In this document: positions 8,449 to 16,950 of the stretch, in pieces
Layout: the number at the start of each line of letters is the position of its first letter
How positions within the stretch are numbered: position 1 is the stretch's first letter
The notes under the pieces: model-generated
What the model saw: only the letters and a program-made list of their open reading frames with translations
What the model was told of the DNA's origin: nothing
Database searches by the model: none
Position numbers and translations under genes: made by a program
NCBI GenBank assembly: GCA_016285645.1
Contig: JAEERC010000038.1
Location: forward strand, 1 to 64,000
DNA: 64,000 nucleotides
From: Clostridiaceae bacterium
Lineage (GTDB): Bacteria; Bacillota; Clostridia; Oscillospirales; Acutalibacteraceae
Reading direction: 5' to 3'

Positions 8449-9396
8449 TTATAAAACTTTTGAAAGGAAATCCCTGAGTCTGGGATTTTTCGGGTTTGTG
8501 AAGAATTCATCGGGAGCGCTCTCCTCCTGAATCACGCCCTCATCAATGAAGATTACCCTTGTGCCGACCTCGCGGGCAAAGCCCATTTCGTGGGTGACGC
8601 AGACCATGGTCATTCCGCTTTCGGCAAGTTCCTTCATAACCTCGAGCACCTCGCCCACCATTTCGGGGTCGAGAGCGCTTGTGGGCTCGTCAAAGAGCAT
8701 TACATCGGGATCCATCGCGAGAGCGCGCACAATTGCCGCCCTCTGCTTCTGACCGCCCGAAAGCTGCGACGGGTAGGAGTCCGCCTTGTCGGCAAGCCCG
8801 ACTCTCTCAAGCAGGGTCTTCGCCTTCTCCTCCGCCTCCGCTTTGCTCATACCGCGCAGTTTTATAGGGGCGAGGGTGATGTTATCGATTATTTTAAGAT
8901 TGTTGAAAAGATTGAACTGCTGAAAAACCATGCCGATTTTCTGACGGGCAAGGTTTATGTTTATATAGTTCTCGGCGTAAATCTTTTTGACAAGCGCCTT
9001 GTATGCCCTGCCCTCGTGCTTTTCGTTGAGCAGGTCCTCATCCTTGATTTTCGCGATTAATTCATCCTTTAACGCCTCATCGCTTTTGCCGGGGTTTTCC
9101 GCCTTGGCGGCGGAAAATAAACTCTGATATGTTTTTGAGAGTTCTATAACATCGGGATGAAGGTAGGGGTCGACCGGGGTTACCAGCTTGTCCTCAAGCC
9201 ACACCTCGCCGTAGGTCGGCTCCTCAAGCAGGTTCAGGCAGCGCAGAAATGTGCTTTTGCCCGAGCCGGAGGGTCCGATTATAACAACGACCTCGCCCTT
9301 GTCGATTTCGGCGCTTATTCCGCGCAGAACACGGTTTTCGCCGAAATATTTGTAGAGGCCGTCAACTTTTATGAGAGCGCTGCCTTCAGTGATCAC
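8449..9396 (-). CDS. Polar amino-acid ABC transporter ATPase with large insert
   Basis: ATP-hydrolysing subunit of a polar amino-acid importer (GlnQ/HisP type). Walker [10 protein letters not shown] is at residues 41-49, the Q-loop FQQ at 158-160, signature LSGGQ at 212-216, Walker B VMLFDEP at 232-238, then the H-loop CVTHE. Family members are about 240 residues; this one has 315 because roughly 70 charged, helical residues (about 72-148) sit between Walker A and the Q-loop. The start is GTG, 10 bp after AGGAGG, overlapping the permease gene by 11 bp, which suggests translational coupling. Confidence 0.93.
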   Translation of the reverse strand: MITEGSALIKVDGLYKYFGENRVLRGISAEIDKGEVVVIIGPSGSGKSTFLRCLNLLEEPTYGEVWLEDKLVTPVDPYLHPDVIELSKTYQSLFSAAKAENPGKSDEALKDELIAKIKDEDLLNEKHEGRAYKALVKKIYAENYININLARQKIGMVFQQFNLFNNLKIIDNITLAPIKLRGMSKAEAEEKAKTLLERVGLADKADSYPSQLSGGQKQRAAIVRALAMDPDVMLFDEPTSALDPEMVGEVLEVMKELAESGMTMVCVTHEMGFAREVGTRVIFIDEGVIQEESAPDEFFTNPKNPRLRDFLSKVL

Positions 9397-10096
9397 TGCG
9401 GCGAAGCCTCCTTTCGAGGATTTTCACCATATAAGTAATTATTAAAACAAGGACAATATAAATTATAGCCATAACAAGATAAGGAACCATAAATTCATAA
9501 TTGCTTGCGCCGATATCCCTGAACGCCTGGCATAAATCTGTGGCGGCTACAAATGAAACTATGGATGTTTCTTTGATAAGAGTAATAAACTCATTACCAA
9601 GAGTAGGCAATATGTTTTTTACCGCCTGCGGCACAACAATGCGCATCATCGCCGAAGGATAACTGAGGCCTAGCGCCCGGCCAGCTTCCATCTGACCGCT
9701 GCTGACGGAAAGCAGACCGCCCCTCATTATTTCGGAAACATATGCAGCGGAATTCATTCCGAAAATAACCACGCACACCATAAGTGAAGACATCCTTATG
9801 CCGAGCAGCGGAAACAGAACATAATAACCGAGCAGAAGCTGCACAACCATAGGCGTTCCGCGGAAATAATTGACATAAAGGTTGCAGAGTTTTTTCAGAA
9901 AAGTCAGAACGGGATTTTTACCGGGAACAACTTTGATTATTGCAATCAAAGTGCCCAGGACTATGCCTGTAAGAAGACCCGCAACGGCAATAATCACCGT
10001 GTTCTGCAGACCCTCCAGCACTTTCTGATATGAACCGTGTTCTATAAATGAAACCCAGAATTTGTTCCATTTTATTTCCCAGAGACTCTGAGACAT
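9386..10096 (-). CDS. Polar amino-acid ABC transporter permease
   Basis: Membrane subunit of the importer. About five hydrophobic spans are visible, with the EAA coupling loop [20 protein letters not shown] near the middle and NVQ-type permease features ([14 protein letters not shown]). The ATG at 10096 follows AGAGGTG; an upstream GTG at 10105 overlaps the ribosome site. By eye its third codon positions are more A/T rich than those of the flanking genes. It sits between the binding-protein gene and the ATPase gene. Confidence 0.93.
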   Translation of the reverse strand: MSQSLWEIKWNKFWVSFIEHGSYQKVLEGLQNTVIIAVAGLLTGIVLGTLIAIIKVVPGKNPVLTFLKKLCNLYVNYFRGTPMVVQLLLGYYVLFPLLGIRMSSLMVCVVIFGMNSAAYVSEIMRGGLLSVSSGQMEAGRALGLSYPSAMMRIVVPQAVKNILPTLGNEFITLIKETSIVSFVAATDLCQAFRDIGASNYEFMVPYLVMAIIYIVLVLIITYMVKILERRLRRSDH

Positions 10097-10110
10097 TTGT
10101 TTCACCTCTA

Positions 10111-10144
10111 AAAAAACAGCCGGGAGAGGAATGCTCCCCCGGCT
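10111..10144 (-). terminator. Intercistronic terminator/attenuator after binding-protein gene
   Basis: An AGCCGGG/CCCGGCT stem followed by six T residues on the minus strand, placed between the binding-protein and permease genes. Such elements allow more binding protein than membrane subunits to be made. Confidence 0.75.
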
Positions 10145-10160
10145 TTAATTAAGAATCAAT

Positions 10161-11063
10161 TCAGCTGACAGCGTTGAAATTGGCGGAAATTGCCTTTGCA
10201 GGAGCTTCATCGATTATTACTAAATCGATATTGCCGTTCAACATATCCTGTACAGCAAGCGCGCCGTTGGCATATCCTTTGCTGGACGCTTTAAGACCGG
10301 CGAATCCGAAGTCTTTGTCGCCTTCAACATAAAGCTTTCCTGTTGTGCCGTTTTGGGAACCGATTGTTGTTGATGAGGTAAAGGTGTTAAGCACCTTTTC
10401 CATATCTTCAACCGTTTTGCATTCGTCAAATGCGGTGTTGTCACCTTTAACAATAATCATCTGTGAAGCGTTGTAATAGGAGTCGCTGAATGTGACATAC
10501 GCTTCACGCGCTTCGTTCTTTGTAAGACCTGACGCGGCTATGTCGGCATATCCGGCATCAACAGTTGTAAGAACCGAATCAAAGTCTATGTTCTTGACAA
10601 CAAGCTCTTTGCCGATGCTTTTTGCAAAGCCGTCCATAATATCGATATCAATGCCGTAATAAAGTGTGCCCTCAACCTGTTCAAACGGAGGGAATTCAGC
10701 GTTTGTGGCAATAATAAGCTGGTCGGCTGATGAATTCTCGGTTGCGGAAGCAACGCCGGGTCTCTTTTCGCCGTCGCCGAAATAAGAATTCATTATTTCA
10801 TCAAGTGTGCCGTCCGCTTTGATTTTGGCTATGTATTCGTTGAGTTGTGAAAGAAGTTCAGGCTGCTTTTTGGAAACGCCGAAAGCATATTCTTCCTCAG
10901 TGAGAGGAATATCTATTACTTTGACTGCCTGTGTCTTTACTTCAGACCCCTGTGTTTTTTCCGAACCATTGCCTTCTTCCGTCTTCGCTCCGCACGCGGC
11001 AAGGCAGCCGAGAGCCATAACGAGGGCGAGAATAACCGCCGTGATTCTGATTGCTTTTTTCAT
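10161..11063 (-). CDS. Amino-acid ABC transporter binding lipoprotein, circularly permuted
   Basis: A 300-residue lipoprotein (lipobox LAAC at residues 21-24) of the SBP_bac_3 family. The usual N-terminal start of the mature domain (LIIATNAEFPPFE) appears only at about residue 116, and the usual C-terminal end (IDIPLTEEEYAFGV...KADGTLDEIMNSYF) appears first, at residues 50-95. The chain stops at IIDEAPAKAISANFNAVS, exactly where that missing segment would normally follow. A linker at about 96-114 joins the old ends. Both lobes are therefore present but in permuted order. It heads the transporter operon from a near-consensus promoter. Confidence 0.9.
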   Translation of the reverse strand: MKKAIRITAVILALVMALGCLAACGAKTEEGNGSEKTQGSEVKTQAVKVIDIPLTEEEYAFGVSKKQPELLSQLNEYIAKIKADGTLDEIMNSYFGDGEKRPGVASATENSSADQLIIATNAEFPPFEQVEGTLYYGIDIDIMDGFAKSIGKELVVKNIDFDSVLTTVDAGYADIAASGLTKNEAREAYVTFSDSYYNASQMIIVKGDNTAFDECKTVEDMEKVLNTFTSSTTIGSQNGTTGKLYVEGDKDFGFAGLKASSKGYANGALAVQDMLNGNIDLVIIDEAPAKAISANFNAVS

Positions 11064-11103
11064 AATTCATTACTCCTTAAATCGGAAATAGTTAAGTGTG
11101 CTA

Positions 11104-11132
11104 ATTATATTCTTTAATTCATGAATTGTCAA
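11104..11132 (-). promoter_or_regulatory. Promoter of the amino-acid ABC operon
   Basis: On the minus strand TTGACA, a 17-bp spacer and TATAAT. The -35 box overlaps the 3' end of the pseudouridine synthase gene. Confidence 0.85.
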
Positions 11133-12019
11133 ATCCCGCCGCTTCGCAGTTTTAAAAGAGCCGCTTCGAAATCCGCGGGCAGAGGGGCGGTGAGTTCGAC
11201 CTTTTCATCCGTAACGGGGTGGATGAACGAGCATTTTTCGCAGTGCAGAAGCTGGTGGCGGTACTGAGGCATAAAACTGCCGTAATAGCTGTCGCCCGCG
11301 AGCGGATGCCCCGTATGCGCCATGTGCACCCTTATCTGATGGGTGCGCCCCGTTTCAAGATTCAGGCGGATGAGCGTGGCGTTTGTGAAATTCTCAACCG
11401 CAGTCCAGTTGGTGACCGCCGTTTCAACGCCCTTTTCGTAGGAGCAGGCGCGCAGGGTTTTCATCGGGTCGGGGCGGTAAATCGGAACATCTATTACTCC
11501 GCTGCCGCTCAATGTGCCCTGCACCAGGGCGAGGTATTCCTTTTTTATTTTTCCGTTTAATTTTGAGGCGGAAAGCCTGTTGAGCGCGCATACAACAACG
11601 CCCGAGGTGCCCTTGTCAAGCCGCCCGACGGCGCGGAAGGAGCCGCCCTGCCCTTTTTCGAGCAGATAAGCCGCCACGGCGTTTGCAAGTGTGTCGCCCT
11701 GATGGTTGTGGGTGGGGTGCATGGCGGTAAACGGCGATTTGTTTATTACGAGAATGTCGCTGTCCTCATAGATTATATCGAGCGGAGCGCTCACCGGCTC
11801 GGGCACGCCGCCCTCGTCGGGAATGTTGATTTCGAGGCGCGCGCCCGCCTTCAGCTTGTCAATTGTGCGTATGCGCTCGCCGTTTAAGAGTATGCCGTCC
11901 TCCTGCTTTTTCAGTTTGCCCACAAGGCGCGAGGACACTCCGCATTTTGAGCGCAGAAAGGTCACCGCTTTTATTCCGTCATAATCCTCGGGAACGGTGT
12001 ATTCTATTTTACGGGGCAA
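11129..12019 (-). CDS. RluA-family pseudouridine synthase
   Basis: Predicted to isomerise uridine to pseudouridine in ribosomal RNA. An S4-like RNA-binding region lies at the N-terminus, the catalytic GRLDKGTSG motif with its aspartate near residue 140, and RTHQIRVHMAHTGHPL near the C-terminal third. The frame opens upstream at 12061 but that part overlaps the HAD gene. A TTG at 12019 lies 7 bp after AAGGAG and gives 296 residues beginning PRKIEYTVP, a better fit to the family. It is likely co-transcribed with the HAD phosphatase, 4 bp upstream. Confidence 0.92.
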   Translation of the reverse strand: MPRKIEYTVPEDYDGIKAVTFLRSKCGVSSRLVGKLKKQEDGILLNGERIRTIDKLKAGARLEINIPDEGGVPEPVSAPLDIIYEDSDILVINKSPFTAMHPTHNHQGDTLANAVAAYLLEKGQGGSFRAVGRLDKGTSGVVVCALNRLSASKLNGKIKKEYLALVQGTLSGSGVIDVPIYRPDPMKTLRACSYEKGVETAVTNWTAVENFTNATLIRLNLETGRTHQIRVHMAHTGHPLAGDSYYGSFMPQYRHQLLHCEKCSFIHPVTDEKVELTAPLPADFEAALLKLRSGGI

Positions 12020-12023
12020 AAAA

Positions 12024-12806
12024 TCACTCCTTGAAAAGCAGATGTTTAACGGCGTAGGCAACGCCCGCCTCTTTATTTGAGAGCGTGACGAAATCGGCGA
12101 TTTTCTTTATCTCATCGGGCGCGTTGCCCATAACAACCGCCGTGCCCGCGATTTCGAGCATGCTGCGGTCGTTTTCGCTGTCGCCTATGGCTATAGTGTG
12201 CGCGGCGTCAACTCCCGCCCATTTCATCGCCTCGAGCATACCCTTCGCCTTGCTGCAGTCGTACGCCACGCAGTCGGCGTAGGTTTCAAGGCGGAAAACA
12301 TTCAGCTCGCCCTCAAAAACCTTTTCAAAATCCGCCGGCAGCGTTCTGCCCATAGCAACGACCTCAATACCGCGGTCCGCGTGGTTTTTCTCAAAATGCT
12401 CAGCCGAAACAATCGGGATTTTTTCATCCATATCGCCGCGGGTTTTCTTTAAATCCTCTTTGCCGAAAAGTTCGTTTTCGCCCTCAAAAACGCACCAGAT
12501 TTCAGGGTAGTCTTCGATATAATCAATAATCTTTTTGAGCGTTTTGACGGGTATGAACTTTTTGTAATACTCCCTGCCGCCGAGAATCAGATGGCAGCCG
12601 TTTCCGCAGACTATGCCGTCGGCGAAGCTTATCGCCCTGCGCAGGTCTTCGGGAATGTTGCCCCACGAGCGGCCGGTGTTTATAAACACCTTGTGACCCG
12701 CCTCCTGAGCCCTTCTGAGCGTGTCGATATTCTCTTTGGGCACGCGGAAACTTCCGCCTATGAGCGTGCCGTCAATGTCAATAAAAATAGCGTGTTTTTC
12801 AGCCAT
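12024..12806 (-). CDS. Cof-type HAD phosphatase
   Basis: A HAD-superfamily hydrolase of the Cof type that usually dephosphorylates sugar phosphates or flavin-type substrates. Motif I is IDIDGTL near the N-terminus, motif II is NTGRS, and motif IV is IGDSENDRSML near the C-terminus, with a C2-type cap between. The best start is ATG 12806, after GGCGGGG; an in-frame GTG lies at 12812. The substrate is not predictable. It is divergent from the deacylase gene. Confidence 0.9.
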   Translation of the reverse strand: MAEKHAIFIDIDGTLIGGSFRVPKENIDTLRRAQEAGHKVFINTGRSWGNIPEDLRRAISFADGIVCGNGCHLILGGREYYKKFIPVKTLKKIIDYIEDYPEIWCVFEGENELFGKEDLKKTRGDMDEKIPIVSAEHFEKNHADRGIEVVAMGRTLPADFEKVFEGELNVFRLETYADCVAYDCSKAKGMLEAMKWAGVDAAHTIAIGDSENDRSMLEIAGTAVVMGNAPDEIKKIADFVTLSNKEAGVAYAVKHLLFKE

Positions 12807-12843
12807 AAACACCCCGCCGGAACTAAAAATTCATAACACATTA

Positions 12844-12872
12844 ATAATATACCAAAGCACCGCAGATTTCAA
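12844..12872 (-). promoter_or_regulatory. Promoter of the HAD-RluA unit
   Basis: Minus-strand TTGAAA, 17-bp spacer, TATTAT. Its -35 box is back-to-back with that of the plus-strand promoter 6 bp away. Confidence 0.75.
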
Positions 12873-12878
12873 TATTTC

Positions 12879-12907
12879 TTTACAATTTGAAAAAAGTAAT
12901 ATAGAAT
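12879..12907 (+). promoter_or_regulatory. Promoter of the ProX-like gene
   Basis: TTTACA, 17-bp spacer, TAGAAT, followed 22 bp later by the start codon. Confidence 0.75.
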
Positions 12908-12929
12908 AAACACAGTCGAGGTGAAAAAT

Positions 12930-13505
12930 ATGATTAATGTAAATAAAGAATTATTTAAGGGCGCTCCCGCGGATGAGAGAATCGAAAAAGAGACGCTCAC
13001 CTACAAAGCGCTTGACGCGCTCGGAATAGAATATATGAGAGCCGACCACGACAGCGCCGATACCATTGAGGACTGCAGAGAGGTTGAGAAGGTGCTCGGC
13101 GCGGAAATCTGCAAAAATCTTCTGCTTTGCAACAGGCAGGAGACGGTGTTTTATCTTCTGCTTATGCCGGGCGACAAGCCCTTCAAAACGAAGGACTTAT
13201 CTAAACAGATAAACTCCGCGCGGCTGTCGTTCGCGAGCGCGGAAAAAATGCTTGAGCTTGTGAACATAACTCCCGGCTCGTTGAGCGTAACGGGGCTGAT
13301 TTTCGACAAAGAAAAGCGCGTGAACCTGCTTATAGACAGGGAACTTCTCAGCGACGAATACCTCTGCTGCCACCCGTGCATAAACACCTCAACGCTCAAA
13401 ATGAAAATGAGCGACGCGCTTGAGAAATTCATCCCCTCAACCTCGCACGAAATAACTTATGTGGACCTTCCCCGTTACCAGCCCGGGGAGAGCGAGGGGG
13501 CGTGA
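12930..13505 (+). CDS. YbaK/ProX-type aminoacyl-tRNA deacylase
   Basis: A free-standing editing domain of the prolyl-tRNA synthetase-associated type, expected to hydrolyse mischarged aminoacyl-tRNA (alanyl-tRNA-Pro in characterised ProX members). Visible features are the AxHDSADT-like start (ADHDSADTIEDC), the conserved KNLLLCNR strand, and the late GSLSVTGL and VDLPRY segments. The frame can begin at GTG 12921, but ATG 12930 sits correctly after GAGGTG, giving 191 residues. It is a single-gene unit with its own promoter. Confidence 0.88.
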   Translation: MINVNKELFKGAPADERIEKETLTYKALDALGIEYMRADHDSADTIEDCREVEKVLGAEICKNLLLCNRQETVFYLLLMPGDKPFKTKDLSKQINSARLSFASAEKMLELVNITPGSLSVTGLIFDKEKRVNLLIDRELLSDEYLCCHPCINTSTLKMKMSDALEKFIPSTSHEITYVDLPRYQPGESEGA

Positions 13506-13515
13506 AACGCAAATA

Positions 13516-13540
13516 ATCCGCAGATTTTTACTCTGCGGAT
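13516..13540. terminator. Possible weak terminator hairpin
   Basis: A 9-bp ATCCGCAGA/TCTGCGGAT stem lies between converging genes, but no clear T-run follows on either strand. Part of one arm is repeated once at 13544-13552. Confidence 0.4.
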
Positions 13541-13572
13541 AAACTCTGCGGATAATTTGTAAACTGCGTGTT

Positions 13573-14244
13573 TTATTTTCCGGGTGTCGCAAGCGGAAGC
13601 GACGCCACGAGTTTTGAAACGGGCATGCTCTGGAGCCACACCCTGCCGGGGCCTCTCACAACCGTGTTGAAAAGACCTTCGCCGCCGAGCAGAGCGTTCT
13701 TTACGCTGCCGACCGTCTGAACATCCATTGTGCAGGTGGATTCCATCATGGCGAGGTAGCCGGTGTCAATCTGAATCTGCTCGCCGGGAGCGAGTTCCTT
13801 GATTTCAACGCTGCCGTCGATTTCCACAAACACAAGGCCGGAGCCCGAAAGCTTCTGCATAATGAAGCCCTCACCGCCGAAGAAGCCGGCGCCGAGTTTT
13901 TTCTGGAAGAATATGGAGATATCCACTCCCCTCGTAGCCGCGAGATAGGAGGATTTCTGGCAAATCATATCCTTGCCGGGTTCAATCTGAACGGCGAGGA
14001 TGTTGCCGGGCATGCTCGAAGCGAAAGCGATGTAGCCGGGTGCGTCGGCTGTGTAGATGTTTTCAAACATCGATTCGCCGGTGAGCGCTTTTGAGAACAT
14101 TTTGCCGAGTCCGCCGCCCTTCGTCTCCATTCTGAGACCGGACGACATCCAGCTCATGGCGCCGCCCTGGCATTTCAGGGATTCGCCGGGGTTCAGCTGG
14201 ATTTCAACATAGGGAAGGGGCGCGCCTTTGATTTCATACTGCAT
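13573..14244 (-). CDS. TIGR00266/AIM24 family protein
   Basis: A 223-residue beta-rich protein of the TIGR00266/AIM24 family, whose bacterial role is not established. Family marks include the early GGAMSWMSSG, the glycine-rich GGLGKMFSKALTGESMF, and the later GEGFIMQKLSGSG with a GLFNTVVRGPG near the end. No signal peptide or membrane span is visible. It lies 30 bp downstream of a small coiled-coil gene and probably shares its promoter. AAAGGAG precedes the ATG. Confidence 0.93.
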   Translation of the reverse strand: MQYEIKGAPLPYVEIQLNPGESLKCQGGAMSWMSSGLRMETKGGGLGKMFSKALTGESMFENIYTADAPGYIAFASSMPGNILAVQIEPGKDMICQKSSYLAATRGVDISIFFQKKLGAGFFGGEGFIMQKLSGSGLVFVEIDGSVEIKELAPGEQIQIDTGYLAMMESTCTMDVQTVGSVKNALLGGEGLFNTVVRGPGRVWLQSMPVSKLVASLPLATPGK

Positions 14245-14274
14245 AATAAATCTCCTTTATTGTTTTATATTGTT

Positions 14275-14613
14275 TTAATTGTTTTCTTCTTTTCTGATTT
14301 TGCTGCTCACCAGCAGTTTCAGACTTTCGAGCGCTTCGTGTATGCTGTTTATTGTTTCGTCAAGTGTTTGCTGCATGTTTTTCGCGTATTCCCTCGATTC
14401 GATGAACCCGGGGTCGTTGCTGAAATCTCTGGTGGGGTCTTCCTCGAGCAGTCTCTCATACTGCTTTGCCTTGATAAGATTTTTGCTGATTTCCGACATT
14501 TTCATAAAATTGCGGGAGGCGTTTTCGAAGTTTACGGAACACATCTGCAGAAAAATCAGGGGATCCATTTCGACACTTTCGGACTCTTTCGGGACTTCAT
14601 TACTGAAAGACAT
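14275..14613 (-). CDS. Small coiled-coil hypothetical protein
   Basis: A 112-residue, highly charged, helix-rich protein with heptad-like leucine spacing in its second half. No family is recognised. The gene is supported by AAGGAGG 8 bp before the ATG, a near-consensus promoter, and its close linkage to the AIM24 gene. Opposite-strand frames of similar length overlap it but lack those signals. Confidence 0.75.
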   Translation of the reverse strand: MSFSNEVPKESESVEMDPLIFLQMCSVNFENASRNFMKMSEISKNLIKAKQYERLLEEDPTRDFSNDPGFIESREYAKNMQQTLDETINSIHEALESLKLLVSSKIRKEENN

Positions 14614-14664
14614 AAAGCATTCCTCCTTGCATATTCAATTTTTCTGTCAACTTAAGCGGGCATT

Positions 14665-14693
14665 ATTATACCACATTTTTACTTATTTTTCAA
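14665..14693 (-). promoter_or_regulatory. Promoter of the coiled-coil/AIM24 unit
   Basis: Minus-strand TTGAAA, 17-bp spacer, TATAAT, about 50 bp before the start codon. Confidence 0.85.
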
Positions 14694-14726
14694 CAGATTC
14701 CGTATATTTATTGCGCGAGGTGAACC

Positions 14727-15398
14727 ATGGAACAGACAAATCCCGTAACCGAACTTGAACTTTATCTCATCCGCCACGGGCTTACCGGGCAGAGCGACGA
14801 CGCCGACCTTTTTCCCGAGGACCCGCTCCTCACGCCCGAGGGAGTGACTCAGGCGCGGAAACTCGGCGAAAGGCTGAGCGAGGTTGATTTTGACGCGGTC
14901 TATTCAAGCTGTATGCGCCGCACGGTGCAGACGGCGAACGAAATAATGATAAGGCAGAAGCGCGAAAAGCCGCTTTATATTGACCCCGTGTTTTCGGAGA
15001 CGAGAATATCCGAGAGCGCGAAGGGCACATCGCTTGAATACTTAAAAGGTCTGTGCCGCTTCGCCGAACCCGCCGACGGCGTGACTCTCAGCGACAGGGT
15101 TTTTGAGGGCAATGAAAACGACACGGACGCCGACATTCAGAAAAGAATCGGCAGAGGGCTTGAAACGCTCATCGGCAGGTACACAAACGGCGAAAAGGTC
15201 GCCGTTGTTATGCACGCGGGCATTATGACCCACGCCGCGTTTTACCTTATGGGCTTTAAGGAAAAGCTTCCCGAGGATGTGGATATCTCCTTCCGCAACA
15301 CCTGCATAACAAAAATAGTGTTTTTCAAAAAGGGCACGAACCCCTACGGCAGCGTTGTTTTTCAGAATATGAACGACACCGCCCATCTGGGGTTCTGA
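14727..15398 (+). CDS. Histidine phosphatase family protein
   Basis: A 223-residue phosphoglycerate-mutase-like phosphatase. The catalytic LIRHGLT motif lies near residue 15, a YSSCMRRTVQTA block carries the second conserved arginine, and VMHAGIMTH supplies the second histidine. The substrate is not predictable from sequence. GAGGTG precedes the ATG at good spacing. It stands alone between divergent units. Confidence 0.92.
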   Translation: MEQTNPVTELELYLIRHGLTGQSDDADLFPEDPLLTPEGVTQARKLGERLSEVDFDAVYSSCMRRTVQTANEIMIRQKREKPLYIDPVFSETRISESAKGTSLEYLKGLCRFAEPADGVTLSDRVFEGNENDTDADIQKRIGRGLETLIGRYTNGEKVAVVMHAGIMTHAAFYLMGFKEKLPEDVDISFRNTCITKIVFFKKGTNPYGSVVFQNMNDTAHLGF

Positions 15399-15493
15399 GG
15401 GATAAATCCTGTCAAATTTCCTTTTTGTAAATATATTGAATTGAAAAACCGTTTATGATAAACTGAAATCAACAAAACAACCGGGAGTGCGAA

Positions 15494-16894
15494 ATGTTTA
15501 CGAAAATACTCTGTTTTATCCTTTCTGTTTTACAGACTGTACTTTTTTTCTTTGCGGGAGATGAGCATGTGTTGAATGTGAACAGATATGAAGAATATCA
15601 GACCTTCGAGGGCTTCGGCGCGTCCGCCTGCTGGTGGGCTCAGCTAATTGACAGCGAGGAGGAGGCGGACACCATTGCCCGCCTGCTCTATGACAAGAAG
15701 ACGGGGCTCGGTCTCAGCACAGTGCGCTACAACATAGGCGCGGGTGAAAACGACATTGAGAACTCAAAAATCTGGCTTCGCGAAAGGCGCACCGAAAGCT
15801 TTTATGTTTTAAATGAGGATACGGGCGAATTCGGATATGACTTTACCCGTGACGCGAACGCCCGCCGTTTTCTTGACAAGGCGATTGAATACGGCGCCGA
15901 AGAGGTGATTCTTTTCTGCAATTCGCCGCACTGGTCAATGACTCTCAACGGCAGGGGCTACGGCGGAGCGATTGAGGAGAGAAGCAACCTGCCCGAGGAG
16001 AACTACGCCGCGTTCGCCGACTATATGATTACCATAGCCGATTGGTTTGTTGAGCAGGGCTACCCCGTAAAGGGAGTTTCACCCGTAAACGAACCGCAGT
16101 GGGACTGGGCGGGTGACTACATAAGCCAGGAGGGCTGCCATTTTGAGCCCGACGAATGCGTAAAACTGCTTGAGACCTTCGCCCTTGAAATGCAGAAGCG
16201 CGGCTGTGAATATGAGCTTATGGGGCCCGAGAGCGGTCAGCTTACCTGGCAGTATTACGACTACATCGACAAATATCTTCAGAGTGAGATTCTTTCATCC
16301 TACTGCCACTATTACGCGGGTCACTCCTACTGGATGGATAACGACATAGGCGCCAAACGCGGGTTCGGCGAGAAGATGGCGGAACAGTACCCCGGCGTGA
16401 AATTCGAGATGAGCGAGTGGTGCGAACTGCCGCAGAAGCTCGATGTTCACTCGGTTGAGAGCGGAATGTGGTTTGCCAACATACTCGTTCAGGATCTGAC
16501 GCTGATGAACGCTGTGAAGTGGAATATGTGGACCGCCGTGCACGGCGACGGGCTTCTCAACAACGAGCAGGGATATCTTGAAACGCTGCAGAGATATTAT
16601 GTGATGAAGCAGTTCAGCAATTTCATAACTCCCGGTATGGTCAGGGTGAACATTGCCGACAACAGGGAGGACGGCACCGTTGCCTCCGCCTGCTTCAAGG
16701 GCAGCGGAAAAACCGTGGTTGTGCTTGTGAACAACGGCGATGAACAATCGCTTAAGCTCACGGGAGTTGAGGGCAAAAGCAAAGCGTACATAACCTGCGA
16801 GGGCAAAAACTGCGAAGAAACACAGGATATTGTCAGCGGCAGAACGGTCACCCTCCCCGCGCAGAGCGTTGCAACAATAGTTTACACTCGCTGA
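15494..16894 (+). CDS. Secreted glycoside hydrolase family 30
   Basis: A 466-residue exported retaining glycosidase of GH30. A hydrophobic signal sequence covers about residues 1-22. The TIM barrel contains GFGASACWWAQ near the start, the acid/base E200 in SPVNEPQWDW and the nucleophile E308 in FEMSEWCE. A beta-sandwich side domain ends the chain. The QWDWAG context and size resemble the beta-1,6-galactanase branch, but beta-glucosidase or xylanase activity is also possible. GGGAG precedes the ATG and a terminator follows. Confidence 0.92.
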   Translation: MFTKILCFILSVLQTVLFFFAGDEHVLNVNRYEEYQTFEGFGASACWWAQLIDSEEEADTIARLLYDKKTGLGLSTVRYNIGAGENDIENSKIWLRERRTESFYVLNEDTGEFGYDFTRDANARRFLDKAIEYGAEEVILFCNSPHWSMTLNGRGYGGAIEERSNLPEENYAAFADYMITIADWFVEQGYPVKGVSPVNEPQWDWAGDYISQEGCHFEPDECVKLLETFALEMQKRGCEYELMGPESGQLTWQYYDYIDKYLQSEILSSYCHYYAGHSYWMDNDIGAKRGFGEKMAEQYPGVKFEMSEWCELPQKLDVHSVESGMWFANILVQDLTLMNAVKWNMWTAVHGDGLLNNEQGYLETLQRYYVMKQFSNFITPGMVRVNIADNREDGTVASACFKGSGKTVVVLVNNGDEQSLKLTGVEGKSKAYITCEGKNCEETQDIVSGRTVTLPAQSVATIVYTR

Positions 16895-16903
16895 AAACCA
16901 AAC

Positions 16904-16946
16904 AAAAAAATGCCTCACCGGAAAACCGGTGAGGCGTTCTTTTTAA
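16904..16946. terminator. Bidirectional intrinsic terminator
   Basis: A 10-bp GCCTCACCGG/CCGGTGAGGC stem (16912-16935) with an A-run on the left and a T-run on the right, between converging genes. Confidence 0.9.
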
Positions 16947-16950
16947 GGAA

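Noticed and set aside
13531-13553. Repeated CTCTGCGGAT as a possible CRISPR or repeat array
   Set aside because: Only one extra partial copy of a hairpin arm; no regular spacing or spacers.
14260-14758. Two plus-strand frames overlapping the coiled-coil gene
   Set aside because: The minus-strand gene has AAGGAGG, a near-consensus promoter and an operon partner; the plus-strand frames have none and run into the next gene's start.
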